DNA from: Hoeflea_A sp965249925
GTDB lineage: Bacteria; Pseudomonadota; Alphaproteobacteria; Rhizobiales; Rhizobiaceae
Length of the DNA: 64,000 nucleotides
NCBI GenBank assembly: GCA_965249925.1
Contig: OZ252260.1
Location: forward strand, 6,820,001-6,884,000
Direction: 5' to 3'
In this document: positions 35,010-44,225 of the stretch, piece by piece
How the letters are laid out: the number at the start of each line of letters is the position of its first letter
How positions within the stretch are numbered: the stretch's first letter is position 1
Program-made: the position numbers and the translations under genes
The notes under the pieces: model-generated
Told to the model about the DNA's origin: nothing
The model's database searches: none
What the model saw: the letters and a program-made list of their open reading frames with translations, nothing else

Positions 35010-36044
35010 ATGCAGGGTAGTTCCGGCAGCAGCACATCGGACAACGCGATCCCACCGATCATTGATCCGTTTGGTCGCGCAATAACCTATCTGCGGGTGT
35101 CGGTGACGGACCGCTGTGATTTCCGCTGCACATACTGCATGTCGGAAAACATGACCTTCCTGCCAAAAAAGGATCTGCTGACGCTGGAGGAACTCGACCG
35201 CCTGTGCACCGTTTTTGTCGAAAAGGGCGTTCGGCGTTTGCGACTGACCGGTGGCGAACCGCTGGTCCGCAAGAACATCATGCATTTCATCGAGCGTATG
35301 TCCCGCCACATCGGCAACGGGCTCGATGAACTCACGCTGACAACCAACGGATCGCAATTGCCGCGCATGGCCGCGCAGCTGGCAGCCAACGGTGTGCGGC
35401 GTATCAACATCTCGCTCGACACGCTGGATGCCGACAAGTTCCGACGTATCACCCGATGGGGCAATCTGGATCGTGTTCTTTCCGGCGTCGAAGCCGCTCG
35501 CGCCGCCGGCGTCAAGGTCAAAATCAACACCGTGGCGCTCAAAGATTTCAACGACGCCGAAATCCCGCAGCTTATCCGCTGGGCCCATGGTGAAGGCATG
35601 GACATGACGGTCATCGAAACCATGCCCATGGGTGAAATCGACGAGGACCGGACGGATCAGTACCTGCCGCTTTCGCTGCTGCGGGCCAACCTCGCCCAAC
35701 AGTTCACGATGCATGAAAGCGACCACAAGACCGGTGGGCCGGCACGCTATGTCGAGATCGCGGAAACCGGCGGACGTCTCGGCTTTATCACCCCCATGAC
35801 CCATAATTTCTGCGAAAGCTGCAACCGTGTGCGCCTGACCTGTACGGGCACGCTGTACATGTGCCTCGGGCAGGACGATGCCGCTGATCTACGCGCACCA
35901 TTGCGGGCCTCCGAAGGAAATGAGCTCGTCTCAAGTGCCATTGATGAAGCGATACTACGCAAGCCCAAGGGCCATGATTTTGTGATCGACCGCAGGAACA
36001 AGCGGCCGGCGGTCGCTCGTCACATGAGCGTGACCGGCGGCTAA
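35010..36044 (+). CDS. moaA: GTP 3',8-cyclase (molybdenum cofactor biosynthesis)
   Basis: A 344-residue radical SAM enzyme that starts molybdopterin synthesis by converting GTP to 3',8-cyclo-GTP. The SAM-cluster cysteines are C36, C40 and C43 (C-D-F-R-C-T-Y-C). The second cluster is bound by the C-terminal C-E-S-C-N-R-V-R...C pattern, and the essential C-terminal Gly-Gly is present as the last two residues. The frame is open far upstream; of three nearby ATGs (34962, 34986, 35010) the last has the best ribosome-binding site, GAAGGG six bases before it, and gives the usual length. A TTGACG at 34915-34920 is a possible -35. Confidence 0.94.
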   Translation: MQGSSGSSTSDNAIPPIIDPFGRAITYLRVSVTDRCDFRCTYCMSENMTFLPKKDLLTLEELDRLCTVFVEKGVRRLRLTGGEPLVRKNIMHFIERMSRHIGNGLDELTLTTNGSQLPRMAAQLAANGVRRINISLDTLDADKFRRITRWGNLDRVLSGVEAARAAGVKVKINTVALKDFNDAEIPQLIRWAHGEGMDMTVIETMPMGEIDEDRTDQYLPLSLLRANLAQQFTMHESDHKTGGPARYVEIAETGGRLGFITPMTHNFCESCNRVRLTCTGTLYMCLGQDDAADLRAPLRASEGNELVSSAIDEAILRKPKGHDFVIDRRNKRPAVARHMSVTGG

Positions 36045-36088
36045 ACCGTGCTCCTTTTGCCGCTCTCGTGTCCATCCGGAGCGGCCTG

Positions 36089-36961
36089 ATGCCAACGCAA
36101 AACCTGCGCGCCGCCTTGTTCATGTCGCTGGCGATGGCCGGCTATGTGTTCAACGACGCCTTTATGAAGCTGCTGGCCCGCGACATGAGCATGGGACAGG
36201 CGATCTTTCTGCGCGGCATGGTTGCATCGCTACTGATCGCCGTTGTGGCTCATCGTGCCGGCGCACTGCGACCCATCGGCACGGCATTTCGCCCGATGCC
36301 GCTGTTGCGCACCCTGGGCGAGGCCTTCGGTACGGTGTTCTATCTTACGGCGCTCGTCCACATCCAGTTGGCGAACGCGCTTTCCATCATGCAGGCAACA
36401 CCGCTCGCTGTCACGTTTGGTGCCGCCCTTTTCCTTCGCGAAAAGGTGGGATGGCGACGGTGGCTCGCCATCAGCTTCGGGTTTTGCGGCGTTATCATCG
36501 TGATTCAGCCCGGAACCGAGGGCTATTCACCCTACTCGCTGCTGGTCTGTGGCGCGGTTTTTTGCGCTGCGGTTCGAGACTTGGCGACACGGGCTATGGA
36601 CCAGGATGTACCGACGCTGTTTCTTTCCGCCATCATGGCGCCAGCCGTGGGACTGACCGGTCTTGTCATGTGGATTTACGACGGCACCGTTGCCCCGGTG
36701 ACCGCATTTCATATCCTTCTCGTGCTCGGTGCTTCGGCCTTCATTCTCGTTGGTTATCAATTCGTTGCTTTGGCCATGCGCCAGGGGGAAATAGGATTCG
36801 TATCACCCTTCCGTTACACTGCACTGCTATGGTCCATCCTTTTGGGAATGATTATTTTTTCCGATTTCCCGGATCGCTTGACCCTGCTTGGTAGCGCAAT
36901 AGTTGTTGCAACAGGTATCTATTCGCTATATCGCGAACACCGGGCGCGACATCGCGCTTAG
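36089..36961 (+). CDS. DMT-family (EamA) transporter
   Basis: A 290-residue ten-helix drug/metabolite transporter with two EamA halves; the end of the first half shows A-L-S-I-M-Q-A-T-P-L-A-V-T and the characteristic F-C-G-V-I-I-V-I-Q-P-G. The ATG at 36089 follows CCGGAG eight bases upstream and is preferred over a GTG seven codons earlier. Substrate not predictable. It begins 45 bases after moaA and might be co-transcribed with it. Confidence 0.83.
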   Translation: MPTQNLRAALFMSLAMAGYVFNDAFMKLLARDMSMGQAIFLRGMVASLLIAVVAHRAGALRPIGTAFRPMPLLRTLGEAFGTVFYLTALVHIQLANALSIMQATPLAVTFGAALFLREKVGWRRWLAISFGFCGVIIVIQPGTEGYSPYSLLVCGAVFCAAVRDLATRAMDQDVPTLFLSAIMAPAVGLTGLVMWIYDGTVAPVTAFHILLVLGASAFILVGYQFVALAMRQGEIGFVSPFRYTALLWSILLGMIIFSDFPDRLTLLGSAIVVATGIYSLYREHRARHRA

Positions 36962-37061
36962 AGGCACTCTCGCCTCCGCACCGGGTGCGCGTCCGGAGCG
37001 AACCATCCAGACAACCCGGACTTCCGATTGACGCAGGCAGCCGGCTGAGGGAGTCACTGGC

Positions 37062-38276
37062 ATGGCAAGACCACAGTTCCTGGACCGCGATTCGCCACCG
37101 CATATCGGCACGCTGGTGCTGATCACCGGGACGGCCGCACTCAACATGAACATCGTCCTGCCATCCCTGCCGGGCATCGCCGACTATTTCCAGGTGAGTT
37201 ACGGCTTCGCCCAACTATTGGTTTCAGCCTATCTCGGCGGCACGGCGTTCATGCAGATCATTATCGGCCCGCTTTCAGACCGTTATGGCCGGCGCCCGGT
37301 GATTCTCACAAGCCTTTTGATATTTCTGATCGCAACCGTCGTTTGCATCTTCGCGCCGAACTTCGAAACGCTTTTTGTTGGCCGTATGATTCAGACCGTT
37401 GTCGTTTCGGGAATTGCCCTCTCCCGTGCCGTCGTTCGGGATATGGTCTCGACCGACGAGGCCGCCAGCATGCTCGGCTATATCACCATGGGTATGGCGC
37501 TCGTCCCGATGATCGGTCCGGCGATCGGCGGCTTCCTCGATGAAATCTACGGTTGGCATTCGGCTTTCATTCTGACCCTTGTTTTCGGACTGTTTGTCTT
37601 TCTGGTGGTCTATTTCGACATGGGCGAGACCAACAAATCGCCATCGGAGAGCTTTACCGCGCAGTTCCGCGCCTATCCGGAACTCATCCGCTCACGACGG
37701 TTCTGGGGTTACGCCTTTGCAGCGGCGTTCGCTTCGGGATCGTTCTTCGCATTCCTGGGAGGCGGACCTTACGTCTCAGCGGTGTTCCTGGGCCTCAGTC
37801 CCTCGCAACTCGGGATCTATTTCGCGGTCACCGGCGTCGGATACATCATTGGCAACTACATGTCGGCGCGGTTTGCCACGAGGATCGGAATCAACAAGAT
37901 GATCCTCATCGGCACCAATATCATCACCGCCGGCATGGTTGGTTCCATTGCCGCGTATTCCCTGGGATACACCCACGCGAATGTTTTCTTCGGCTTCATT
38001 CTTTTCGTCGGGCTCGGCAACGGTATGACGCTGCCCGGCGCCAATGCCGGCATCGTCAGCGTTCGCCCGCATCTAGCGGGTTCGGCATCCGGTCTCGGCG
38101 GCGCCTTGATGATCGGTGGCGGTGCTGGCCTGGCGGTGCTCTCCGGTACGCTGCTGGGCCCCGAAACCGGACCCTACCCGCTGCTCTACGTCATGCTTGG
38201 GTCGGCGATTGCGGGTTCCTGCGCTGCGCTCTACGTTATTTATGTAGCCTATCAGGTTGCCCGCAAAGGGGCCTAG
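37062..38276 (+). CDS. Bcr/CflA-type multidrug efflux MFS transporter
   Basis: A 404-residue twelve-helix major facilitator of the drug:H+ antiporter-1 group. Features: L-P-S-L-P-G-I-A-D-Y-F in the first helix region, G-P-L-S-D-R-Y-G-R-R-P-V in the helix 2-3 loop, and G-P-A-I-G-G-F-L (motif C of exporters) in helix 5. These are typical of Bcr/CflA proteins exporting bicyclomycin, chloramphenicol or sulfonamides. A GAGGGAG precedes the ATG. The stop codon lies just before fdhD, which begins 12 bases later. Confidence 0.85.
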   Translation: MARPQFLDRDSPPHIGTLVLITGTAALNMNIVLPSLPGIADYFQVSYGFAQLLVSAYLGGTAFMQIIIGPLSDRYGRRPVILTSLLIFLIATVVCIFAPNFETLFVGRMIQTVVVSGIALSRAVVRDMVSTDEAASMLGYITMGMALVPMIGPAIGGFLDEIYGWHSAFILTLVFGLFVFLVVYFDMGETNKSPSESFTAQFRAYPELIRSRRFWGYAFAAAFASGSFFAFLGGGPYVSAVFLGLSPSQLGIYFAVTGVGYIIGNYMSARFATRIGINKMILIGTNIITAGMVGSIAAYSLGYTHANVFFGFILFVGLGNGMTLPGANAGIVSVRPHLAGSASGLGGALMIGGGAGLAVLSGTLLGPETGPYPLLYVMLGSAIAGSCAALYVIYVAYQVARKGA

Positions 38277-38286
38277 GGTCTGTTGA
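38275..38286 (+). repeat. Copy B of dispersed 12-base motif
   Basis: AGGGTCTGTTGA starting within the stop codon of the MFS gene and ending three bases before the fdhD ATG; see copies at 34436 and 56751. Confidence 0.3.
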
Positions 38287-38288
38287 GC

Positions 38289-39170
38289 ATGACTGACGAC
38301 GATTTCATAATCCGGCCCGATCCCAACGATCCGCGCCTGTGGCGTGATGTCGAGGGCGTCGATGAAAACGGTCAGGCTGTTGTCACCCGGGTGGTAACGG
38401 AGAAACCGTTGACACTGTTTCTCAACCGCCAGGAGATCGTTACCATGATGACGATCGGCGACTACCCCGATTTGCTGGCCGTCGGCTATCTGCTCAACCA
38501 AAACATGCTGTCCCAATCCGACCGGATCACCGCGATCGAGCATGACGAGGAGCTGGACGTCGTCATTGTCCGCACCGAGCGTGAAACCGATTACGAGGAA
38601 AAACTGAAGAAGCGGGTGCGCACATCCGGCTGCGCACAAGGCACAGTATTTGGGGATGTGCTCGACGATTTCGAAGCCGTGGCGCTGAGTCCGACGGCCA
38701 GACTGAAGACCTCCTGGCTCTACGCCCTGACGAAAAGCATCAATACGACCCCGTCGCTTTACCTGGCGGCCGGTGCCATCCACGGCTGTGTGCTGTGCCA
38801 CTGCGACCGGCCGATGGTCTATATGGAAGACGTCGGCCGGCATAACGCGGTGGACAAGATCGCCGGCTGGATGTTCCTGAACGGCATCGAGCCGCACGAC
38901 AAGATTTTCTACACCACCGGGCGGCTGACCTCGGAAATGGTCATCAAGACGGCCGTCATGGGCATTCCGATCCTGGTTTCTCGGTCCGGGTTCACGGCCT
39001 GGGGAGTTGAACTGGCGCGGCAGGTCGATCTCACACTGATCGGCCGGGCCCGCGGCAAGCGTTTTGTGGCGTTAGCGGGCCAACATCGCGTTGAATACGA
39101 CTTGGACCCGAAAACCATCCTTGATGAGGATCGAAAGCACACCCGCAAAGGTGCCATGGCCTCGCGGTAG
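38289..39170 (+). CDS. fdhD: Formate dehydrogenase accessory sulfurtransferase
   Basis: A 293-residue FdhD protein, which transfers sulfur from a cysteine desulfurase to the molybdenum cofactor of formate dehydrogenase. Conserved segments include I-H-G-C-V-L-C, V-Y-M-E-D-V-G-R-H-N-A-V-D-K near residue 180 and T-T-G-R-L-T-S-E-M-V. The catalytic loop reads S-G-C115-A-Q-G; only the first cysteine of the C-x-x-C described for the E. coli protein is kept. The ATG at 38289 is preferred to a TTG two codons earlier. It heads the fdhD-mobA-mobB-moeA cluster. Confidence 0.93.
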   Translation: MTDDDFIIRPDPNDPRLWRDVEGVDENGQAVVTRVVTEKPLTLFLNRQEIVTMMTIGDYPDLLAVGYLLNQNMLSQSDRITAIEHDEELDVVIVRTERETDYEEKLKKRVRTSGCAQGTVFGDVLDDFEAVALSPTARLKTSWLYALTKSINTTPSLYLAAGAIHGCVLCHCDRPMVYMEDVGRHNAVDKIAGWMFLNGIEPHDKIFYTTGRLTSEMVIKTAVMGIPILVSRSGFTAWGVELARQVDLTLIGRARGKRFVALAGQHRVEYDLDPKTILDEDRKHTRKGAMASR

Positions 39171-39188
39171 AGGTAGGACGAACACACC

Positions 39189-39851
39189 ATGATCGCCAAC
39201 GACACAGTAGTCGGATGCATTCTTGCCGGGGGCAGATCGAGCCGCATGGGCGGTGGCGACAAAACGTTGCGCCCGCTCGGCGCGCGCCCGATGTTGGCGT
39301 CGGTGCTCGATCGACTGCAACCGCAGGTCAGCAAAATCGTGCTCAACGCCAACGGCGATCCGGAACGGCTGTCGCAATTCGGCCTGCCGGTCGTTGCCGA
39401 TTCGATCGGCAGCTTCGCCGGTCCCCTCGCCGGCGTTTCGGCCTGCATGAGATGGGCCACCGATACGGTTATCGGCGCAACGCATATCGCAACCGTCGCA
39501 GCCGACACGCCGTTTCTTCCCATCGATCTCGTGCAACGCCTGACCGCCGAGACGTCCCTTGCGAGCGATACGATCGCCATGGCGACATCGGGCGGACACC
39601 GCCACCCGGTATTTGCCCTCTGGCCGATCGCGCTGCGACCCGATCTCGACGCGTGGTTGCAAGGCACCGATACCTACAAGGTGATTGTCTGGGCCAAAAG
39701 ACACCGGCTGAAAATGGTCGATTTTCCGATGATCGAGGCGGGCGCGGACAGGATTGATCCGTTTTTCAACATCAACACTCCGGATGAACTGGAAAGGGCG
39801 GCGCGAATCCTTGACCGCTTGACGAACGTCACGGTGAAAGAGGCCCCATGA
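39189..39851 (+). CDS. mobA: Molybdenum cofactor guanylyltransferase
   Basis: A 220-residue MobA that links GMP to molybdopterin to make the MGD cofactor used by formate dehydrogenase and related enzymes. The nucleotide-binding signature L-A-G-G-R-S-S-R-M-G-G-G-D-K is at residues 12-25, and N-I-N-T-P-D-E-L near the end is typical of the family. It starts 18 bases after fdhD; its stop overlaps mobB by four bases (ATGA). Confidence 0.94.
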   Translation: MIANDTVVGCILAGGRSSRMGGGDKTLRPLGARPMLASVLDRLQPQVSKIVLNANGDPERLSQFGLPVVADSIGSFAGPLAGVSACMRWATDTVIGATHIATVAADTPFLPIDLVQRLTAETSLASDTIAMATSGGHRHPVFALWPIALRPDLDAWLQGTDTYKVIVWAKRHRLKMVDFPMIEAGADRIDPFFNINTPDELERAARILDRLTNVTVKEAP

Positions 39852-40363
39852 CTCAGCGCGTGTTCGGCATCGTCGGTTGGAAAAACTCTGGCAAAACCGG
39901 ATTGACAGTGCGCATCGTCGGTGAATTGGCGCGCCGCGGCTGGCGGATTTCCACGGTCAAACATGCCCATCACAGTTTCGATGTTGATCAGGACGGAACG
40001 GACAGTTTCCGCCACCGGCAGGCCGGCGCCACAGAAGTCGCCATCGTATCAGACCACCGCTGGGCACTGATGCACGAACTGCGTGACGAGGACGAACCGG
40101 GGCTGGCCACCATTATTGGCCGACTGGCTCCGTGTGATCTGGTTGTCGTCGAAGGCTACAAGCGCGAAAACCACGACAAGCTGGAAACCCGGCGGAGCGA
40201 GGCTCAGGACAGGACGCCGCTTGCCGACGGCGACCCTTCGGTGGTCGCCATCGCTGCGGACCACCCGGTCGCAGGCGCGTCACTGCCGGTGTTCGATCTT
40301 GATGATACGGCTGCCATTGTCGATTTCATCGAGGCACACACAGGCCTGGTGGAAAGGGCTTGA
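39848..40363 (+). CDS. mobB: Molybdopterin-guanine dinucleotide biosynthesis adaptor MobB
   Basis: A 171-residue GTP-binding protein that assists MobA. The P-loop G-W-K-N-S-G-K-T-G is at residues 7-15; the typical H-A-H-H-S-F-D-V-D-Q-D-G-T-D-S segment follows near 40-55, and V-V-V-E-G-Y-K-R-E near 100. Four-base overlap with mobA and one-base overlap with moeA show tight coupling of the three genes. Confidence 0.93.
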   Translation: MTQRVFGIVGWKNSGKTGLTVRIVGELARRGWRISTVKHAHHSFDVDQDGTDSFRHRQAGATEVAIVSDHRWALMHELRDEDEPGLATIIGRLAPCDLVVVEGYKRENHDKLETRRSEAQDRTPLADGDPSVVAIAADHPVAGASLPVFDLDDTAAIVDFIEAHTGLVERA

Positions 40364-41649
40364 TGATGAGCCGGCAGCCGCGATTGCTGGACGATTGTTT
40401 TTTGCATGATCGCGACCGGATGCGCCATGACGAGGTCATCGCCCTATTGACGGAACGGGTTTCGCGCATCGCCACGCCGGAGACGGTGAGCTTGAGCGAT
40501 GCGAACGGTCGACACGTCGTGGATCCGGTCACCGCACCGCGCGATGTTCCATTGCATGACAACAGCGCCGTGGACGGATACGCGTTCGCCCATCAGGATT
40601 ACCTGTCCGATACGACCATGACCGTGGGGCCCCGGCTGGCCGCCGGCACTACACATTCCGTTTTGCTCAAGGTCGGTGAGGCGGCACGCATCTTTACCGG
40701 TGCCGCCATGCCGCAAAACGCGGATACCGTGGCAATGCAGGAGGATTGCCGCGTTGCACCCGGCGGCGGCATGGTGTCGGTTCCTCCGGGCCTCAAAGCG
40801 GGAGCCAACAGACGCAAGGCTGGCGAAGACCTCCGCGCCGGCGACACAATCCTGAACAGCGGGAGCCTGTTGCGCCCGCAGGACATCGCGGCGCTGGCCT
40901 CGCTCGGAACGGCGGAAGTGCGTGTTTATCGCAAATTGCGTGTTGCGTTGGTGTCGAGCGGTGACGAACTGGTCCGCCCTGCGCCCGGCGCGGTGATCGC
41001 ACCCGGGCAGGTTTTTGATTCAAACCATCACATGCTTGACTCGCTGTGCGGGACTCTGCCGGTTGCCGTTACCGACCTGGGCATCCTCAAGGACGAGGCC
41101 GGCATCGTCGAGCAAACCCTGTCCGCTGCGGCGCACGCATACGACGTTATCCTGACGACAGGGGGTGCCTCGCGTGGAGACGAAGACCACATGGTTGGAG
41201 CCCTCGATCGCCTTGGCAAGCGACACCTCTGGCAAATTGCCATCAAGCCAGGCCGCCCCATGACTTTCGGACAGATCGGTTCCTGCGTCTATCTGGGGCT
41301 GCCTGGCAACCCGGTTGCCGCCTTCGTCTGCTTCCTGCTCTACGCCATTCCGGTCATTCGACTGTTGTGTGGCGGCGTCTATCGGCCACCGATGCGTTTG
41401 CCGGTCCCGGCGAATTTCGAGATCGCCAAAAAGAAGACCGATCGACGGGAGTTCCTGCGCGGCTGGCTCGAGCCGGACGACGATGGCAATCCGGTAGCCT
41501 GCAAATTTCCGCGCGACGGATCCGGCCTGATTTCCGGATTACGCCGCGCCGACGGCCTGATCGAACTGCCCGAACCGATGGACCACGTGTCACGTGGCGA
41601 TATGGTGGCCTACATCCCGTTTTCCGAGTTCGGCATCCCGGCTGGCTGA
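40363..41649 (+). CDS. moeA: Molybdopterin molybdenumtransferase
   Basis: A 428-residue MoeA that inserts molybdate into adenylylated molybdopterin. Recognised by D-N-S-A-V-D-G-Y-A in domain III region (near 62), F-T-G-A-A-M-P near 110, the S-S-G-D-E-L segment near 198, T-G-G-A-S-R-G-D near 265 and G-L-P-G-N-P-V-A-A near 312. Length is slightly above the E. coli protein. The ATG at 40363 overlaps the mobB stop by one base and follows GGAAAGG; an ATG immediately after it is equally possible. It ends the molybdenum cofactor cluster. Confidence 0.93.
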   Translation: MMSRQPRLLDDCFLHDRDRMRHDEVIALLTERVSRIATPETVSLSDANGRHVVDPVTAPRDVPLHDNSAVDGYAFAHQDYLSDTTMTVGPRLAAGTTHSVLLKVGEAARIFTGAAMPQNADTVAMQEDCRVAPGGGMVSVPPGLKAGANRRKAGEDLRAGDTILNSGSLLRPQDIAALASLGTAEVRVYRKLRVALVSSGDELVRPAPGAVIAPGQVFDSNHHMLDSLCGTLPVAVTDLGILKDEAGIVEQTLSAAAHAYDVILTTGGASRGDEDHMVGALDRLGKRHLWQIAIKPGRPMTFGQIGSCVYLGLPGNPVAAFVCFLLYAIPVIRLLCGGVYRPPMRLPVPANFEIAKKKTDRREFLRGWLEPDDDGNPVACKFPRDGSGLISGLRRADGLIELPEPMDHVSRGDMVAYIPFSEFGIPAG

Positions 41650-41708
41650 ATGAGAGCAAACAGTCACGCCGTTTGGCGGATCCAAGAGATACCTTTGACG
41701 CGAAGCCC

Positions 41709-44171
41709 CTATTGCGGAAGTAACTGCCAACTGCCAACCACGGTCGGCTCATAGGCTTGCGGATCGGTCGGTATGACAAAAGCCTCCACGTTCGACCACG
41801 GTTCGGCGAGATCGCGATAATGCCGTGAAAAAACGTTGCCGGACTGGCCGGTGGTGATCATGTAGGTCGATTTTTCGAGATCGGCCATGTCGTAGATACC
41901 GCGAAAACTCGATCCATTGACATTGATGAAGGGAGTCGTCGCGCTGCTCAGCGTCGTGCCTCCGCGGTCGATCGTAAACGGTCCGCCTGCACTCTCCACC
42001 TGGACGTCGAAAAAGTTTCGCAACACAGGCACATTGGAAAACGGTGTATGTTGACCCGCCGTAAGGTGCGCGACACCCCAGCGCCATTCCTCCCGATCGT
42101 TTCCGTAGCGCCGCTCAAGATCGACAAGCGCTCTGTTGAGGCTCGCCGCAAGAATATCCGCACAGGTTTCCGTGCCCGCCGTCGATCGGTCATCGCACCA
42201 GTCACGGGCCGTTTCCCGGGACAGGATACGCTGCATGACGAGACCGCGGGCCTTGAACCAGAGATCGAACGCCGGCCCCAGGTCGTCTTTGAAGATGCCG
42301 ATCATGCTTTCTCGAAACCACGCCATAAAAACCAGCGGTAAAGCGCTGTCGCGTTGCATTTCGTAGTCCCAGTCCTTGAGCTGGGCAATGATATCCGCGT
42401 TGACGTCGTTGCGTTCTTCGACAAGCTGCAGCATGCCTGGCCCGATCGCGGCAAATCCGGTGGAATAGACATCGGCCTGGATGTCCCGCGTCGACGCCAG
42501 TGACTGTTTGTCGGTGCTGTCGACAACCAGTTTTATCAAACGTTCCTGCCGCCAGGGTTCCTCCCAATCATAGGTCAGGAGGTAGGGATAATCGGGACCG
42601 ACCATCTTGGCATTGGCTGTCTCGATGGCGCCGTCCGGTGGATTGGTCAGGCGCGGCAGGCCACTGAACGGAATTGTGCTCTGCCAATCGAAAAGACTGT
42701 TCCAACCCGGCACCGGAGCGCGGCCCATGACCCGGTTCTCAGGATCGCGTATGGGTACGCGGCCGGGCGCTATCATGCCGATATTGCCGGAACCGTCGGC
42801 GACAACCATGGATTGCATCGGCGTCATATAGTCGATCATGGCCTGCTGGAACGCGGTAACGGTATCGGCGTCCCAGACGTTGATCCCGCTCATCAGCGTG
42901 TTGTCGTCCCTGGCCAGAGCCACCCATTGCAGCGCCGCGACTGTCCCGTCCGGAAGGTAGGCACCGATATTCAGGTAGCTTTCAGGCAGCACCGGTCCAT
43001 GACGGGTCCAGCGACGCGTGAACCTGTGTTCGCCGCCGCCGCGCAGCCTGATCGTTTCCTCCCGGGATCCGAAGCGCTCCCATCCGTCAGGCGTCAGGTA
43101 TTCGTCCGGATTGTCCGGATTGACCCGCTCAACAAATATGTCCTGGACGTCGGTCCCGGTGTTCGTGAAGCCCCACGCGATACTGTTGTTGCGGCCAAGC
43201 AGAACCAACGGTGTGCCGGCCAGGGTAGCGCCCACCAAATCGTGCGAACCATTGCCATCCGTCACACGCACATGGGCAAGATACCAGATTGACGGTGCGG
43301 TTAGACCAAGATGTGGATCGTTGGCCACGATCGGCCCACCCGTGCTGGTCCGGTCACCCGAGACAACCCAATTGTTGGAAGCGCCGCGCGGTGCGCTCAG
43401 GTCGATTGGCAAAAAGGGTCCGCCCGCCTGTTGGTTTTCACTGACCGGTTGCAGCGGACCGGTGTCGAGACCAAGCAGGCTGGCCATGTCGGGCAGCGGC
43501 GGCGGATCGTCATTGGGATTGGGTGGCAGCAGATCGCTCATGTCCTGCGACGTCAACCCAAGACGCGCGAAGGCCAGCCGCATGACTTCGTCGCGGGCGT
43601 TGGCACCGAGTGTCACCGACATCATCTTGATGGACGCAACCGAGTGTTCCGGTTTCCACGGCTCCGGCGTGTGACCGAGAAGCACGAATTCCGGCGGCAG
43701 TCTGGACGCAAAGGTGCGCCCCTCACGGTCGAGCCACGCATTGACACCCGCGGTGTAGGCTTGCAACGCCCTTTGCCCAGCCTCCGGCATGTCCTGATAG
43801 GAAGTCTCCGACGCCTCGAAGATGCCCATGCTGCGCAACCAGATGTCGGAGTCGATGGTGGGTTCGCCGAAGATCTCGGAAAGCCGCCCCTGTGCAGCGA
43901 TTCGCGAAACCTCCATTTGCCAAAGCCGGTCCTGCGCATGGGCGAAACCGAGCCCGGTCAGCGTATCCTCCAGCGTCGATCCGACGATATGCGGTACGCC
44001 GCGTGGATCACGCGAAATCGTCACCGGCCCCGACAGCCCTTCGACGGTCATGGATCCCGAAGCCGGCGGCAACGAGCGGACGAGCCAGAAAAGCCCCGCG
44101 CCGCCCGCCAGCAGAATGACCGGGACAGCTACGAAAATAAATCGGATAAGGGCTTTGAGTATCCGGCGCAT
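41709..44171 (-). CDS. Penicillin acylase-family amidohydrolase
   Basis: An 820-residue Ntn-hydrolase precursor. A basic start and hydrophobic helix (residues 8-30) form a signal peptide or anchor, so the mature enzyme acts in the periplasm. Autocatalytic cleavage should occur before Ser265 in G-A-S-N-N-W, which becomes the N-terminal nucleophile of the beta chain; N-D-P-H-L-G-L follows at about 286. Family members hydrolyse amide bonds of penicillins, acyl-homoserine lactones or other N-acyl compounds. The natural substrate is not predictable; quorum quenching is one possibility. It is a single gene between converging moeA and a divergent dehydrogenase. Confidence 0.9.
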   Translation of the reverse strand: MRRILKALIRFIFVAVPVILLAGGAGLFWLVRSLPPASGSMTVEGLSGPVTISRDPRGVPHIVGSTLEDTLTGLGFAHAQDRLWQMEVSRIAAQGRLSEIFGEPTIDSDIWLRSMGIFEASETSYQDMPEAGQRALQAYTAGVNAWLDREGRTFASRLPPEFVLLGHTPEPWKPEHSVASIKMMSVTLGANARDEVMRLAFARLGLTSQDMSDLLPPNPNDDPPPLPDMASLLGLDTGPLQPVSENQQAGGPFLPIDLSAPRGASNNWVVSGDRTSTGGPIVANDPHLGLTAPSIWYLAHVRVTDGNGSHDLVGATLAGTPLVLLGRNNSIAWGFTNTGTDVQDIFVERVNPDNPDEYLTPDGWERFGSREETIRLRGGGEHRFTRRWTRHGPVLPESYLNIGAYLPDGTVAALQWVALARDDNTLMSGINVWDADTVTAFQQAMIDYMTPMQSMVVADGSGNIGMIAPGRVPIRDPENRVMGRAPVPGWNSLFDWQSTIPFSGLPRLTNPPDGAIETANAKMVGPDYPYLLTYDWEEPWRQERLIKLVVDSTDKQSLASTRDIQADVYSTGFAAIGPGMLQLVEERNDVNADIIAQLKDWDYEMQRDSALPLVFMAWFRESMIGIFKDDLGPAFDLWFKARGLVMQRILSRETARDWCDDRSTAGTETCADILAASLNRALVDLERRYGNDREEWRWGVAHLTAGQHTPFSNVPVLRNFFDVQVESAGGPFTIDRGGTTLSSATTPFINVNGSSFRGIYDMADLEKSTYMITTGQSGNVFSRHYRDLAEPWSNVEAFVIPTDPQAYEPTVVGSWQLLPQ

Positions 44172-44225
44172 TGATCTATTCCCTCCACAACACCGTCAAC
44201 GCCTTTTTGCAGGAGGGCCAATCAC

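Noticed and set aside
36961..37061. GC-rich hairpin between the DMT and MFS genes as a terminator
   Set aside because: CTCCG/CGGAG arms can pair, but there is no T-run after them.
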